From the NCBI RefSeq assembly GCF_010731895.1, contig NZ_AP022596.1:2790001-2854000 (forward strand): DNA of 64,000 nucleotides. Direction: 5' to 3'. A model generated the notes under the pieces. That model had not been told where the DNA came from and searched no databases. It worked only from the letters and a program-made list of their open reading frames with translations. Position 1 is the stretch's first letter; each line of letters starts with the position of its first letter. Shown in pieces: positions 10,464 to 21,018 of this stretch. Source of the DNA: Mycolicibacterium helvum (GTDB lineage Bacteria; Actinomycetota; Actinomycetes; Mycobacteriales; Mycobacteriaceae). The position numbers were made by a program, and so were the translations under genes.

Positions 10464-11114
10464 ATGCGCACCGCTGTCGCGGCGGCTGCGGCGTTGGCCG
10501 CCGGTATCACCGGTTTCGCCGCGGCCGCTCCGGCGCAGGCTCGTCCGTCGGATCCGGGTGTGGTGTCCTATGCCGTGCTCGGCAAGGGTTCCGTCGGCAA
10601 CATCGTCGGCGCCCCGATGACCTGGGAATCGGTGAACACCGATCCGGTTCAGACGTACTGGGTGGACCTGCCGGCGTGCAACAACTGGGCCGATATCGGG
10701 CTGCCGGAGGTGTACCTCGATCCCGACCTGGCGTCATTCAACAGTGCGGTGACCCAGACGTCGGCGACCGACCAGAACCACCTGGTCAAGCAGGCCATCG
10801 GGGTGTTCGCCACGGTCGAGGCCGCCAACCGTGCGTTCCACCGCATCACCGATCGCACCGTCGGCTGCGCCGGCCAGACCACGGCTATGCACCTCGACGA
10901 CGGAACCACGCAGGTGTGGTCGTTCGGTGGGGCCGCGCCAACGGCCACCGATGCGGTCTGGGTCAAACAGGAAGCGGGCACTGATCGCCGCTGCTACACC
11001 CAGACCCGGCTGCGGGAGAACGTGCTCCTGCAAGCCAAGGTCTGTCAGTCGGGTAACGGCGGGCCCGCGGTCAACGTTCTAGCCGGTGCCATGCAGAACA
11101 CGCTGGGTCAATAG
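10464..11114 (+). CDS. Exported PknH-sensor-like protein
   Basis: The 216-residue protein has a signal peptide (residues 1-26, ending APAQA) and a mature domain resembling the extracellular sensor domain of the kinase PknH and related mycobacterial lipoproteins. Four or more cysteines (DLPACNNW, TVGCAGQ, RRCYTQ, KVCQSG) fit the paired disulfides of that fold. There is no lipobox, so it should be soluble and secreted. It matches Rv3705c by position, lying four bases after ohr and just ahead of the ergothioneine operon. Confidence 0.85.
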   Translation: MRTAVAAAAALAAGITGFAAAAPAQARPSDPGVVSYAVLGKGSVGNIVGAPMTWESVNTDPVQTYWVDLPACNNWADIGLPEVYLDPDLASFNSAVTQTSATDQNHLVKQAIGVFATVEAANRAFHRITDRTVGCAGQTTAMHLDDGTTQVWSFGGAAPTATDAVWVKQEAGTDRRCYTQTRLRENVLLQAKVCQSGNGGPAVNVLAGAMQNTLGQ

Positions 11115-11171
11115 CCACGTCACGGACATGTCAGCGGTGGATCGAGGAAATTTGTCGGTGCGGTCTGGAAA

Positions 11172-12470
11172 ATGGATCTCATGACGTTCGTCGTCACGTC
11201 TGAGCCGGGTCGAGCACGTAGCGGCCCGGCCGCCGGTGAGCGTGTTCTGAACAGCGCAACCTCGGCAGCACTGCACATCGCGGGCGCTTCTCTAGAACAC
11301 GGCCCGACCGGTCGGGTCGGGTTGGAACTTGAGGCGCACTGTTTCGACCTGCATGATCCGCGGCGGCGGCCGGGTTGGTCGGAGCTCAACGACGTGATCG
11401 CCACCGTGGGGCCGCTGCCCGGCGGCAGCGCCGTCACCGTGGAGCCCGGCGGCGCCGTGGAACTGTCTGGTCCACCGGCCGACGGGCCGTCGGCGGCGAT
11501 CGCGGCGTTGGTCGCCGACCGGGAAGCCTTGCGGTCGACGTTCACCGAGGCCGGCCTCGGGCTTGCCCTATTGGGGGCAGACCCGCTGCGCCGCCCGCAC
11601 CGCGTCAACCCCGGCGCCCGCTATCAGGCTATGGAGCGGTTTTTCACCGCCTCGCGTACCGGACGTGCGGGCGCGGCGATGATGACGTCGACCGCCTCGA
11701 TCCAGATCAACCTCGACGCCGGTCCCCGCGACGGCTGGGCTGACCGGGTGCGGCTGGCGCATGCGCTCGGCCCGACGATGATCGCGATCGCCGCCAATTC
11801 GCCGCTGCTTGCCGGCCGATTCACCGGGTGGGTCTCCACCCGCCAGCGAGTCTGGAGCCAATTGGATTCGGCGCGCTGTGGACCAATTCTTGGCGCCAGC
11901 GGTGACGACCCATGCACCGACTGGGCCCGCTATGCGCTCAAAGCGCCGGTGATGCTGGTGCATAGTCCGGAGGCGGTTGCGGTCACCGAGCATGTCCCGT
12001 TCGCCGATTGGGCCGACGGGCTCGTCTTGCTGGGCGGTCGTCGGCCCACGACCGCCGACCTCGATTACCACCTGACCACGTTGTTCCCGCCAGTGCGCCC
12101 GCGGCGCTGGCTGGAGATCCGTTACCTCGACAGCGTGCCTGATGAGTTGTTGCCGGCGGTGGTGTTCCTGGTGGTCACGCTGCTCGACGATCCGGTCGCC
12201 GCGGAGCTGGCGGCCGAGGCCGTCGAGCCGGTCGCCACGGCATGGGATCTGGCCGCCCGGGTCGGTCTGGCCGACAATCGGCTCTACGAGGCCGCCAATC
12301 GCTGCGTGGCCGTGGCCGCCGAACGGGCACCAGCGGAATTATCCGAGTCGATGCAGCGGTTGGTGCAGAGCGTGGAGAATGGCCGCTGTCCCGCCGACGA
12401 TTTCGCCGACCAGGCCATCAGCAGTGGCATTGAGGGTGCCGTCCTGCAGATGGCCAGGGCGACACCATGA
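11172..12470 (+). CDS. egtA: Glutamate-cysteine ligase EgtA
   Basis: Makes gamma-glutamylcysteine, the sulfur donor used by EgtB. The 432-residue protein belongs to the GCS2-type ligase family: near the N-terminus [13 protein letters not shown] is the metal-binding strand, followed by [13 protein letters not shown] and [13 protein letters not shown], all typical of this fold. The ATG at 11172 is used; a second ATG nine bases later is equally possible. It is the first gene of an operon of five genes joined by 1-4 base overlaps. In M. tuberculosis the equivalent gene is often called gshA. Confidence 0.95.
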   Translation: MDLMTFVVTSEPGRARSGPAAGERVLNSATSAALHIAGASLEHGPTGRVGLELEAHCFDLHDPRRRPGWSELNDVIATVGPLPGGSAVTVEPGGAVELSGPPADGPSAAIAALVADREALRSTFTEAGLGLALLGADPLRRPHRVNPGARYQAMERFFTASRTGRAGAAMMTSTASIQINLDAGPRDGWADRVRLAHALGPTMIAIAANSPLLAGRFTGWVSTRQRVWSQLDSARCGPILGASGDDPCTDWARYALKAPVMLVHSPEAVAVTEHVPFADWADGLVLLGGRRPTTADLDYHLTTLFPPVRPRRWLEIRYLDSVPDELLPAVVFLVVTLLDDPVAAELAAEAVEPVATAWDLAARVGLADNRLYEAANRCVAVAAERAPAELSESMQRLVQSVENGRCPADDFADQAISSGIEGAVLQMARATP

Positions 12471-13753
12471 TCGGGCGGGATACTCTGGCCCGCGATCTCG
12501 ATCGGGTCCGCGCGCGCACCCTGGCTCTCACCGACTTCGACGACGCAGAGTTGCATCGCCAGTACAACCCGCTGATGAGCCCGCTGGTGTGGGACCTCGC
12601 CCATATCGGCCAGCAGGAGGAGCTGTGGCTGCTGCGCGACGGTGACCCGCACCGGCCAGGCATGTTGCCGGCCAACATCGAAGGTCTCTACGACGCATTC
12701 GTGCACACCCGAGCCAGCCGCGTCGACCTGCCGCTGCTGTCGCCTGCGCAATCACGCGCCTACTGCAGCAGCGTGCGGGCGGCCGCGCTCGAGGTGCTGG
12801 ACACCTTGCCTGACCGCGATGACGACGCCGAGGTCGCGTTTCGGTTCGGGCTGGTGATCAGTCACGAGAACCAGCACGACGAGACCATGCTGCAGGCGCT
12901 CAATCTCCGCAGCGGAGCTCCGATCCTGGCGCAGCGAGGCTCCCTTCCCGCCGGGCGGTCCGGCCTGGCCGGCACCTCGGTGCTGGTGGCCGGTGGTCCG
13001 TTCGTGCTGGGTGTCGATGCGCAGAGCGAACCGCTGTCGCTGGACAACGAGCGCCCCGCCCACGTGGTCGACGTGCCGGCCTTCCGGATCGGTCGGGTGC
13101 CGGTGACCAATGCCGAGTGGCGGCAGTTCGTCGACGACGGCGGCTACACCCAGCAGCGCTGGTGGTCACCGCGCGGCTGGGGGCATCGGATCCAGGCCGA
13201 CCTGAACGCACCGGAATTCTGGAACCGCGACGGCACCCGGACCCGGTTCGGTCACGTCGAGGAGATTCCCGGTGACGAACCCATGCAACATGTCACCTTC
13301 TTCGAAGCCGAGGCTTACGCGGCGTGGGCAGGCGCCCGGTTGCCCACCGAGGTGGAGTGGGAGAAGGCCGCCGCCTGGGATCCCGGTGCCGGTGTGCGGC
13401 GCCGCTATCCGTGGGGTTCCGACGAGCCGAGCGGCCGGCTGGCCAATCTCGGCGGTGAAGCGCTGCGGCCGGCACCCGTCGGCGCCTATCCCGCCGGGGC
13501 ATCAGCCTACGGCGCCGAGCAGATGCTCGGTGACGTGTGGGAGTGGACCACCTCGCCGCTGCGGCCGTGGCCCGGCTTCACCCCGATGATCTATCGGCGC
13601 TATTCGGAGCCGTTCTTCGACGGGGACTTTCACGTGCTGCGCGGGGGCTCGTGGGCGGTGGCTGCCGACACACTGCGGCCGAGCTTCCGCAACTGGGATC
13701 ACCCGATCCGCCGGCAGATATTCTCCGGTGTGCGCCTGGCGTGGGACGTCTGA
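12467..13753 (+). CDS. egtB: Ergothioneine sulfoxide synthase EgtB
   Basis: Non-heme iron enzyme that uses oxygen to join gamma-glutamylcysteine to hercynine (trimethylhistidine). The three iron ligands are visible in the N-terminal DinB-like domain: H46 (WDLAHIGQQ), H133 and H137 ([10 protein letters not shown]). The C-terminal half is a formylglycine-generating-enzyme/sulfatase-modifying fold, with [24 protein letters not shown] and VWEWTTSPL. It begins inside the egtA stop codon (ATGA) and overlaps egtC by one base. Confidence 0.97.
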   Translation: MIGRDTLARDLDRVRARTLALTDFDDAELHRQYNPLMSPLVWDLAHIGQQEELWLLRDGDPHRPGMLPANIEGLYDAFVHTRASRVDLPLLSPAQSRAYCSSVRAAALEVLDTLPDRDDDAEVAFRFGLVISHENQHDETMLQALNLRSGAPILAQRGSLPAGRSGLAGTSVLVAGGPFVLGVDAQSEPLSLDNERPAHVVDVPAFRIGRVPVTNAEWRQFVDDGGYTQQRWWSPRGWGHRIQADLNAPEFWNRDGTRTRFGHVEEIPGDEPMQHVTFFEAEAYAAWAGARLPTEVEWEKAAAWDPGAGVRRRYPWGSDEPSGRLANLGGEALRPAPVGAYPAGASAYGAEQMLGDVWEWTTSPLRPWPGFTPMIYRRYSEPFFDGDFHVLRGGSWAVAADTLRPSFRNWDHPIRRQIFSGVRLAWDV

Positions 13754-14484
13754 TGTGCCGGCATCTCGGCTGGTTGGGTGAGCCGGTATCGGTCGCCTCG
13801 CTGGTCCTCGATCCACCGTGCAGTCTGCGAGTGCAGTCCTACGCCCCGCGCCGGCAGAAGCACGGACTGATCAACGCCGACGGCTGGGGGGTGGGTTTCT
13901 TCGATCCCGGCGGGCAGGATCGACGCGGCTCGGGGGACAAGCACGGCGGGGACGTACGGCGCTGGCGCAGCGCGTCACCGCTGTGGGGTGACGTGTCATT
14001 CGCCTCGGTCGCGCCGGCGCTGCGCAGCGGCTGCGTGATCGCCGCGGTGCGCTCGGCCACGGTGGGGATGCCCATCGAGGCCAGCGCGTCGGCGCCGTTC
14101 AGCAACGGTAGCTGGTTGCTGTCGCACAACGGGGTCGTTGACCGCGGGGTGCTGCCGGTGAGCCGCGCCGCCGAATCGACGGTCGACAGCGCGGTTCTGG
14201 CCGCCCTGATCTTCGACCGAGGTCTGCAGAACCTTGCCGACACCATCGTCGAGGTTGGCGCGTCTGATCCAGCCGCACGACTGAACATTATGGCGGCCAA
14301 CGGATCTCGACTAATGGCCACCACGTGGGGGGACACCTTGTCGATGCTGCGCCGCGACGACGGCGTGGTGCTGGCCAGCGAGCCCTATGACGACCATCCC
14401 GATTGGCAGGACATTCCCGACCGACACCTTGTCGAGGTGAGTGGTGGACGGGTGTCGCTGACGCCGCTGAGAGGATCTTCGTGA
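13753..14484 (+). CDS. egtC: Gamma-glutamyl hercynylcysteine sulfoxide hydrolase EgtC
   Basis: Class II glutamine-amidotransferase-like Ntn hydrolase that removes glutamate from the EgtB product. The protein begins MCRHLGWLG, so Cys2 becomes the N-terminal nucleophile after removal of the methionine; this decides the start at 13753, which overlaps the egtB stop (TGATG). Further family signatures are [12 protein letters not shown] and LSHNGVVD. The 243-residue length fits. It overlaps egtD by four bases (GTGA). Confidence 0.96.
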   Translation: MCRHLGWLGEPVSVASLVLDPPCSLRVQSYAPRRQKHGLINADGWGVGFFDPGGQDRRGSGDKHGGDVRRWRSASPLWGDVSFASVAPALRSGCVIAAVRSATVGMPIEASASAPFSNGSWLLSHNGVVDRGVLPVSRAAESTVDSAVLAALIFDRGLQNLADTIVEVGASDPAARLNIMAANGSRLMATTWGDTLSMLRRDDGVVLASEPYDDHPDWQDIPDRHLVEVSGGRVSLTPLRGSS

Positions 14485-15446
14485 CATTCACGCTGTCGAA
14501 CTATCTGGCTGCCGACTCCGCTGCCCAGGCCCTGCGCAACGATGTGCGAAGCGGGCTGACGCAGAATCCAAAGTCATTGCCGCCCAAGTGGTTTTACGAT
14601 GCAGTCGGTAGCGACCTGTTCGACCAGATCACCCGGCTTCCGGAGTACTACCCGACCAGGGCCGAGGCGCAGATCCTGCGCGCCCAGTCACCGGCGATCG
14701 CGGCAGCCAGTGGCGCCGATACCCTGGTCGAGCTCGGCAGCGGCACCTCGGAGAAGACCAGGCAGCTGCTGACCGCGTTGCGCGACAACGGCTCGCTGCG
14801 CCGCTTTGTGCCCTTCGACGTCGACTCGAGTGTGTTGGAGTCCGCGGGTGCGGCATTGGGGAGCGAGTATCCCGGTCTCGAGATCGAGGCCGTGTGCGGT
14901 GATTTCGAGGAACACCTGGCCAAAATCCCGTCCGGCGGGCGGCGGCTGTTCGTCTTCCTGGGGTCTACGATCGGCAACCTCACGCCCAGCCCACGCAAGC
15001 AGTTCCTGGCCGCGCTCGCCGATGTGCTCGATCCTGGGGACAGCCTGCTGCTGGGCACCGATCTCGTCAAGGACACCGGCCGGCTGGTCCGTGCCTACGA
15101 CGACAGCGCCGGTGTCACCGCGCGGTTCAACCTCAACGTGCTGGCGGTGGTCAACCGCGAACTGGACGCGAATTTCGACCCGACGGCCTTCGAACACATC
15201 GCCCGGTGGAATGCCGACGAGGAGCGCATCGAAATGTGGCTGCGGGCAACGACTCCGCAGCAGGTGACAGTCGGCGGGATCGGGTTGCGAGTCGACTTCG
15301 CAGCGGCCGAGGAGATGCTCACCGAGGTGTCGTGCAAGTTCCGCCCGGATACCGTCACGCAGGAACTCGCCGAGGCCGGGCTGCGACGTACCCACTGGTG
15401 GACCGACCCGGCGGGCGACTTCGGGCTCTCGCTGGCGGTGAAGTGA
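14481..15446 (+). CDS. egtD: Histidine N-alpha-methyltransferase EgtD
   Basis: Transfers three methyl groups from S-adenosylmethionine to histidine to give hercynine, the ergothioneine precursor. The 321-residue length matches characterised mycobacterial EgtD. The SAM-binding loop is [16 protein letters not shown]; other family motifs are [17 protein letters not shown] near residue 35 and [13 protein letters not shown] near residue 160. The GTG start at 14481 overlaps the egtC stop. It is followed immediately by egtE with another four-base overlap. Confidence 0.97.
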   Translation: MTFTLSNYLAADSAAQALRNDVRSGLTQNPKSLPPKWFYDAVGSDLFDQITRLPEYYPTRAEAQILRAQSPAIAAASGADTLVELGSGTSEKTRQLLTALRDNGSLRRFVPFDVDSSVLESAGAALGSEYPGLEIEAVCGDFEEHLAKIPSGGRRLFVFLGSTIGNLTPSPRKQFLAALADVLDPGDSLLLGTDLVKDTGRLVRAYDDSAGVTARFNLNVLAVVNRELDANFDPTAFEHIARWNADEERIEMWLRATTPQQVTVGGIGLRVDFAAAEEMLTEVSCKFRPDTVTQELAEAGLRRTHWWTDPAGDFGLSLAVK

Positions 15447-16558
15447 GCGCGCCGCAGACCCTGGCGCAGAGCTGGCGTGATGCCCGGCTGCCCGCTGCCG
15501 GTGTGCATCTGGACAGTGCCGCGTGTTCGCGCCAGAGCCTGGTGGCGATCGACGCGGCCGCGGCCCATGCCCGCCACGAGTCCGAGGTCGGTGGCTACGT
15601 CGCCGCGCAGGCGGCAACGTCGGTGCTGGACGCCGGCCGAGCCGGTGTCGCGGCGCTCACTGGGATGTCCTCCGACGACGTCGTTTTCACCACCGGGTCG
15701 GGTAATGCGCTGCAGCTGCTGCTCGGCGGGTGGCCGATGGAGCGCACCGTGGCCTGCCTGCCCGGAGAGTACGGACCCAACCTCGCTGAATTCGCCTCCT
15801 GTGGCTTCACCCGGCGGACACTGCCGGTCGACGGCCTCGGCCGGGTCGATCCCGACGCGGCTCGCGCGGTGTTGGCGGACGATCCGCCGGCGATGGTCCA
15901 CTTGACCGCGGTCGCCAGTCACCGTGGTGTCGTGCAACCGGTCGCCGCGATCGCGGCAGTGTGCCGGGAGATCGGCGTCCCACTCGTCGTCGATGCCGCA
16001 CAAGCGCTGGCCCATATCGACTGTGTGGCCGACGCTGACGCTGTCTACTCCTCGTCGCGCAAGTGGCTGGCCGGTCCGCGCGGGGTCGGCGTGCTGGCCG
16101 TCCGTCCAGCGTTGGCCGATCTGCTGCAGTCCCCGCAGTGGGCGGGATCGTTGTCGGCGCTGCAGTGCCTGGAATTCGGCGAGGCCAATATTGCCGCGCG
16201 GGTGGGATTCTCGGTGGCGGTGGGGTTGCACCTCGCGGCGGGACCGGAGGCGGTGCGGCAGCGGTTGGCTGCGCTGGGGCGCCTCACCCGCACCCTGCTC
16301 GCCGACGTTCCCGGCTGGCGGGTGGTGGAACCCACCGACGAGCCCACCGCGATCACCACCTTGGCGCCAACTGACGGCGCCGACCCGGTGCGGGTGCGGG
16401 CCCGGCTGATAGCCGAGCACGGCATCGTGACGACCGCGGCCGGCATTGAGCGGGCACCGCTGGAGATGACGACGGCGGTGCTGCGGGTCTCGCCGCACGT
16501 TGACGCCTACACCGAGGATATCGAGGCGTTCGTTACGGCGCTGCGCGCCGTAACCTGA
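15443..16558 (+). CDS. egtE: Hercynylcysteine sulfoxide lyase EgtE
   Basis: PLP-dependent C-S lyase of the aminotransferase class V fold that releases ergothioneine in the last step. Seen: [12 protein letters not shown] with the PLP-contacting aspartate, then [16 protein letters not shown], where the lysine would form the Schiff base. The GTG start at 15443 gives 371 residues; the same frame is open further upstream into egtD, but the overlap pattern of the operon supports 15443. The gene ends the operon and faces the MFS transporter gene, with 54 bases between the stops. Confidence 0.94.
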   Translation: MSAPQTLAQSWRDARLPAAGVHLDSAACSRQSLVAIDAAAAHARHESEVGGYVAAQAATSVLDAGRAGVAALTGMSSDDVVFTTGSGNALQLLLGGWPMERTVACLPGEYGPNLAEFASCGFTRRTLPVDGLGRVDPDAARAVLADDPPAMVHLTAVASHRGVVQPVAAIAAVCREIGVPLVVDAAQALAHIDCVADADAVYSSSRKWLAGPRGVGVLAVRPALADLLQSPQWAGSLSALQCLEFGEANIAARVGFSVAVGLHLAAGPEAVRQRLAALGRLTRTLLADVPGWRVVEPTDEPTAITTLAPTDGADPVRVRARLIAEHGIVTTAAGIERAPLEMTTAVLRVSPHVDAYTEDIEAFVTALRAVT

Positions 16559-16612
16559 AGTGGCTCAGCTCAACAACTCGTCGAGTGCGCCAGCACGTGC
16601 GTAGCGCTGATG

Positions 16613-17965
16613 CTAGGAATCCTTAACTGAAGTTGCCGGGCCGTTGGCGAGTTCGAGTTCACGCAGTTCGTCGGCCTCGCGCTCGAGCTGCGAGCGTTTA
16701 GAGGGCTCGCCCATGAATGCATAGACCAGCAGTGAGACCAGTGCGGCGCCGGCCACGTAGTAGAAGAACCAGGCCTCGTGGCCGACGTTCTTGAGCCACA
16801 ACGCGACGTACTCGGTGGTGCCGCCGAAGATGGCGACCGTCAGCGCGTAAGGCAGACCGACTCCCAGTGCGCGTATCCGGGCCGGGAACAACTCCGCCTT
16901 CACCACCGCGTTGATCGAGGTATAACCCGACACCATCAGAAGGCCCGCCATCATCAGAAGGAACGCGGTCATGCCCGAGTCCGTTCGGGCCACCGCCGAC
17001 AACAGCGGAACGGTGAACAGGGTCGTGCTCACCGCGAAGGCGATGAGCAGCGGGCGACGGCCCACCCGGTCGGAGAGTGCCCCGAAAGCCGGCTGCAGAC
17101 CGACGAAGATCACCAGCGCGACGAAATTGATCCACGTCACCTGTTCCTTCGGCAGGCCGGTGGTGTTGACCATGAACTTCTGCATGTATGTAGTGAAGGT
17201 ATAGAACGCAATGGTCCCGCCGAGCGTCAGACCGACCACGGTCAGACATTCCCGCGGATAGCGCAGAAGCAGTCGCAACGTGCCGCGCTCGGTGTACTCC
17301 TCGGCGGCGAGGGTGAAGTTCTCCGACTCGTCCATCGTGCGGCGCAGCCACATGACCGTCAGTGCGGCCAATGCCCCAACGGCAAAGGAGATGCGCCATC
17401 CCCAGGAGTGCAGCTCTGCCGGGGAGAGCAGCTGCTGGAGGACGATCTGAATGCCCAGTGCCAGCAGCTGACCGCTGGTGAGCGTCACGTACTGAAATGA
17501 GGAATAGAAGCCGCGCCGGTTGGGGGAGGCCACTTCGCTCAGATACGTGGCCGACGTGCCGTACTCGCCGCCCAGCGACAACCCCTGTAGCAACCGGAGA
17601 ACGACCAGCAGGATTGGTGCCAGCGTGCCGATCTGTGCGTAGCCCGGCAGCACCGCGATTCCCAATGAGCCCGCGCCCATCAGCAGCACCGACACTGTCA
17701 GGGCCGCGCGACGGCCGAACCGGTCGGCGTAGCGGCCGAAGATCCACCCGCCCAATGGCCGGACCAGAAAGCCGACCGCGAAAATACCCGCGGTGTTCAG
17801 AAGTTGCGCCGTTTGGTTACCCGACGGGAAGAACACGCTTGCGAAATAGACGCTGAATGCGGCATACGCATACCAGTCGTACCATTCGATCAGATTGCCC
17901 AGCGATCCCCGAATCACGTTGCTCGCCACTGACTTTGTGGGCAGTTCCTGTTGCACGGTCGTCAT
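16613..17965 (-). CDS. MFS transporter, metabolite:proton symporter (MHS) type
   Basis: Inner-membrane carrier of 450 residues with about 12 membrane segments. It resembles KgtP/ProP-type proton symporters: residues 18-40 contain VIRGSLGNLIEWYDWYAYA, typical of that subfamily; the loop 2-3 motif is GRYADRFGRRAAL; and RLLQGLSLGGEYG follows. Likely substrates are dicarboxylates, alpha-ketoglutarate or a compatible solute, but this cannot be decided. The C-terminus is a charged cytoplasmic tail. The gene is monocistronic, convergent with egtE, and is not at this place in M. tuberculosis as I recall. Confidence 0.88.
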   Translation of the reverse strand: MTTVQQELPTKSVASNVIRGSLGNLIEWYDWYAYAAFSVYFASVFFPSGNQTAQLLNTAGIFAVGFLVRPLGGWIFGRYADRFGRRAALTVSVLLMGAGSLGIAVLPGYAQIGTLAPILLVVLRLLQGLSLGGEYGTSATYLSEVASPNRRGFYSSFQYVTLTSGQLLALGIQIVLQQLLSPAELHSWGWRISFAVGALAALTVMWLRRTMDESENFTLAAEEYTERGTLRLLLRYPRECLTVVGLTLGGTIAFYTFTTYMQKFMVNTTGLPKEQVTWINFVALVIFVGLQPAFGALSDRVGRRPLLIAFAVSTTLFTVPLLSAVARTDSGMTAFLLMMAGLLMVSGYTSINAVVKAELFPARIRALGVGLPYALTVAIFGGTTEYVALWLKNVGHEAWFFYYVAGAALVSLLVYAFMGEPSKRSQLEREADELRELELANGPATSVKDS

Positions 17966-18069
17966 CCACCCTTCATCGCATGTCAGTGTTACCCATCATG
18001 TGATGACCGGAACGCGCTACGCGGCCGTTTCCGCTGGATTGACCACTATTTCGTGCGCGGTAAACAGAT

Positions 18070-18747
18070 TCAGCCCTCTTTGTGCGCGCTGACCAGGAAG
18101 GCGGGCATCTTTACCCGGCCCTTCTCGTCCAGGTCCACGGGCATATCGAGGTCGGGCATGCCGGCCATTTCCGGCTTGTGCGAGTGGATCCTAGCCGGGC
18201 GGACGTCGTCGATCACGAAGTACTTGGACACCGCTGCCCGAAGCTCGTCTTCGTCGACCTCGTTGGGCTTGGTTTCCGCGTGCGGTGGGAACGCGCCCTT
18301 GGCGAACACCAGCACAAACAGCCGCGCCCCTGGTGCGGCGGCCCGGTGAATCGAACTCAGGTAGGCGTCACGGCGGTCCACCGGCAGTGAATGGAACAGC
18401 GTGCTGTCGATGATCGTGGAAAATCGCTCGTCGTATCCGGTGAAGGAGGTGATATCGGCGCACACGTACGTCGCATTGGTCAGCCCCCGTTCCTGTGCGG
18501 CCGCGGTCGCCGCCGCGATGGCCGTGGGGGACAGGTCGATGCCCACGACGGTGGTGCCGGCCGCGGCGAGAGCCAAGGACAGTTCGGCATGCCCGCAACC
18601 GGCATCGAGTACCTCACCGGTGACTTTTCCGTCCCTGATCAGCGCGGCCAGCTCGGGCTGCGGCTCGCCGATGTTCCAAGGCGGCGGCCCGGCGAACCCG
18701 CCTTCTTCTTTGTAGACGCTGTCCCAATCCATCACCTCAGAATCCAT
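18070..18747 (-). CDS. SAM-dependent methyltransferase (Rv3699-like)
   Basis: Class I methyltransferase of about 225 residues. Motif I is VLDAGCGHAELSLAL, followed by VVGIDLSP and YVCADITSF for SAM binding; the core DSTLFHSLPVDRR sits in the position of the post-motif region. The N-terminal DWDSVYKEEGG...PPWNIGEPQPE resembles the TehB/thiopurine-type methyltransferases. Substrate unknown. The ATG at 18747 is chosen; a TTG at 18756 is also in frame. It follows the GCS2-like gene almost without gap, so the two are very probably co-transcribed. Confidence 0.85.
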   Translation of the reverse strand: MDSEVMDWDSVYKEEGGFAGPPPWNIGEPQPELAALIRDGKVTGEVLDAGCGHAELSLALAAAGTTVVGIDLSPTAIAAATAAAQERGLTNATYVCADITSFTGYDERFSTIIDSTLFHSLPVDRRDAYLSSIHRAAAPGARLFVLVFAKGAFPPHAETKPNEVDEDELRAAVSKYFVIDDVRPARIHSHKPEMAGMPDLDMPVDLDEKGRVKMPAFLVSAHKEG

Positions 18748-18757
18748 GGCCCCCAAC

Positions 18758-20239
18758 CTACTCCGCGATCACGTCCCAGGTATGGACCGGTTCGTTGCTG
18801 TGCATCAGCTCGCAGTACCGGCGCAGCATTTCGGCCAGCGCCTGCGGACGGGCCATGCCAGAGCTCTGCAGCGCCCGCACCGTGGCGACCTGCCATGCCG
18901 ATCCGTTGCGGCCGGTCTTGGCCCGGCCCTCGATCACCCAGAGATAGCGGTCGCGCACCTCGGTGGCCACCCCCCAGCGGCGCAGACCCTCGTCGGCCAT
19001 CGGCAGCAGAGTGCGTAGCACCAGTTCGTCGGGGGTGATCTCGCCCAGGCCGGGCCAGTACAGCCGGGCGTCCATCCCGTGCCGAGCGGACTCGATGAAA
19101 TTATCCTGTGCCGCAGTGAAACTCATCTTCGTCCAGAGCGGGCGGTCCTCTTCGGACAGTACGCGCAGCGCGCCATAGTAGAACGCCGAATTGGCCATCA
19201 TGTCGACGACCGTAGGCCCGGCGGGTAACACCCGGTTCTCCACCCGAAGGTGTGGTCGGCCGTTCGCGACGTCGTAGACCGGCCGGTTCCAGCGGTACAC
19301 CGTCCCGTTGTGCAGCCGGAGTTCGGACAGCTGCGGGGTACGCCCGGCGGCCAGCTCGGCAACCGGGTCCTCGTCGGACAGCTCGGGCAGCAACGACGGG
19401 AAGTAGCGGACATTCTCTTCGAACAGGTCGAAGATCGAGGTGATCCAGCGCTCGCCGAACCACACTCGCGGGCGCACCCCCTGGGCCTTGAGCTCGTCGG
19501 GGCGGGTGTCGGTGGCCTGTGCGAAGAGCTCGATGCGCGTCTCGGCCCACAGCTGGTGGCCGAAGAAATAGGGCGAGTTGGCGCCGAGTGCCAGTTGCGG
19601 GCCGGCCAGTACCTGCGCAGCATTCCAGTTGGCCGCGAAGTCGGCTGGCGAGACCTGCAGATGCAATTGCATGCTGGTGCAGGCAGATTCGGGGGCGATC
19701 GACTCCGCGTGCAGGCTCAGCCGCTCGGGTCCGGTGATGTCGATGAGGATGTCCTCGCCGCGGGCGGTGAAGATCGAGTCGTTGAGCGCCTGGTAACGCA
19801 GCGACGGACTCATCCAGCTGCCGGCCAGATGCTGCGGCATCAGCGTCGGCAGGATGCCGATCATCACGATGTGCGCATTGTCGGTGTTGGCCTTGGTTTC
19901 GGCGGCATTCAGGCTGACGCGTACCTCGTCCTCCAACTCCAGCGCCGTCCGGCCGGGAAGCGGGCGCGGCGGAACGTTGAATTCGATGTTGTAGGCGCCT
20001 AATTCGGTCTGATAGGCCGGATCCGCGATCGCGGCCAACACCTCTTGATTGGACATCGCAGGCTGGTAGTCATCGTCGACCAGGTTGCACTCGATCTCCA
20101 TGCCGGTCAGCGGGCGGTCGAACTCGAAACTGGACTGCGCCAGCATGGTTTCGAACACGTCGAGGCACAGCTGCACCTTGCGCCGGTACTGCTGCCGGTG
20201 CGCCCGGTTGAAGCTGGCGTGCTTGACTTCTTCCCCCAC
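18758..20239 (-). CDS. Glutamate-cysteine-ligase-like (GCS2) protein
   Basis: Carboxylate-amine ligase-like protein of 493 residues, matching Rv3698 by position. Seen: GMEIECNLVDDDYQP around residue 46 and YNIEFNVPPRPLPG near residue 83, which carry the acidic residues that bind metal and ATP in the GCS family, and SACTSMQLHLQVSP, matching the substrate strand. It is distinct from EgtA nearby. The substrate is not known; a role in gamma-glutamyl amide formation is an inference from the fold. Start is a GTG at 20239. Confidence 0.85.
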   Translation of the reverse strand: MGEEVKHASFNRAHRQQYRRKVQLCLDVFETMLAQSSFEFDRPLTGMEIECNLVDDDYQPAMSNQEVLAAIADPAYQTELGAYNIEFNVPPRPLPGRTALELEDEVRVSLNAAETKANTDNAHIVMIGILPTLMPQHLAGSWMSPSLRYQALNDSIFTARGEDILIDITGPERLSLHAESIAPESACTSMQLHLQVSPADFAANWNAAQVLAGPQLALGANSPYFFGHQLWAETRIELFAQATDTRPDELKAQGVRPRVWFGERWITSIFDLFEENVRYFPSLLPELSDEDPVAELAAGRTPQLSELRLHNGTVYRWNRPVYDVANGRPHLRVENRVLPAGPTVVDMMANSAFYYGALRVLSEEDRPLWTKMSFTAAQDNFIESARHGMDARLYWPGLGEITPDELVLRTLLPMADEGLRRWGVATEVRDRYLWVIEGRAKTGRNGSAWQVATVRALQSSGMARPQALAEMLRRYCELMHSNEPVHTWDVIAE

Positions 20240-20289
20240 GTCGTCGATGCAACCTGTTCAGCGGAGGCTGCGCAAGCAAATCGGCCAGA

Positions 20290-21018
20290 TCAGGTGCGGC
20301 GCCGGGCTACCAGCACCTGCCGGTCGAACGGGTTGGTGCTGACGTCGACGTCGAGATCGGCGTGGGAACCCAGCGCCCGCAGCGCCGAGGGGCTGTAGGA
20401 GCGAAGCGAGCTGATCAACCCGTCGTGGGCGAACGGCCACCACACCAGCGGCGCCATGATCGCCAGTTTGGCGATGTGCAGCGGCGACGGCATTCGTGGC
20501 AGGTCGATGACCAGCATCGCCTTGGCTACCCGGGTGCCCTCGGCGAGGGCCTGTGCGGCCTGGGTGGGGTTCAGGTGGTGGAACGACAGCGCGAAGACGG
20601 CGAGGTCGAACTCGCCGTCAGCGGCGTCGATCGCGGTCGCGTCGATAGTGCGCACGCTTGCCCGGGGGTGGTCACCGAGGTCGGAGGCCGCCATCGCCGC
20701 GACGGATTCAGAGTTGACGTCGGAGACGGTGACGTGGGCGGTGGGATGTTGCTCGAGCACGGTGCGGCTCAGCGCGCCGTGGCCGGCACCGAGTTCGAGG
20801 ATCTTGGGGTCGACGATGTCGGCCACTTCACGCAGTACGAGTTCGGCGTTGCGATCGTGCTCGCGGAACATCGTGCCGACCCGGTCCAGCGCGGCCACGA
20901 TGCCGCGTTTGACGTCATCGCCGATGTCGTCGCGGTCGAGGTACTCCTGACGGTTGGTCTGCAGTAGCCGGTCCAGGCAGGAGGCATCCGGGCCGCCGCG
21001 GGGCATGTCGGCGATCAT
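20290..21018 (-). CDS. SAM-dependent methyltransferase coupled to the WXG operon
   Basis: Class I methyltransferase of 242 residues with motif I ILELGAGHGALSRTVL, the acidic VTVSDVNSE loop, and FDLAVFALSFHHLNP as the post-II motif. The start at 21018 (ATG) overlaps the stop of the upstream lipoprotein gene as ATGA, which couples their translation and decides the start over longer in-frame options. The C-terminal part has one hydrophobic stretch (LAIMAPLVWWPF) that might lie on the membrane. It is followed 50 bases later by the GCS2-like gene. Acceptor unknown. Confidence 0.8.
   Translation of the reverse strand: MIADMPRGGPDASCLDRLLQTNRQEYLDRDDIGDDVKRGIVAALDRVGTMFREHDRNAELVLREVADIVDPKILELGAGHGALSRTVLEQHPTAHVTVSDVNSESVAAMAASDLGDHPRASVRTIDATAIDAADGEFDLAVFALSFHHLNPTQAAQALAEGTRVAKAMLVIDLPRMPSPLHIAKLAIMAPLVWWPFAHDGLISSLRSYSPSALRALGSHADLDVDVSTNPFDRQVLVARRRT

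Noticed and set aside
15095..16498. A 467-codon minus-strand frame across egtD and egtE
   Set aside because: No motif, high Arg/His/Gly composition typical of an antisense shadow, and the plus-strand egt genes are firmly identified.
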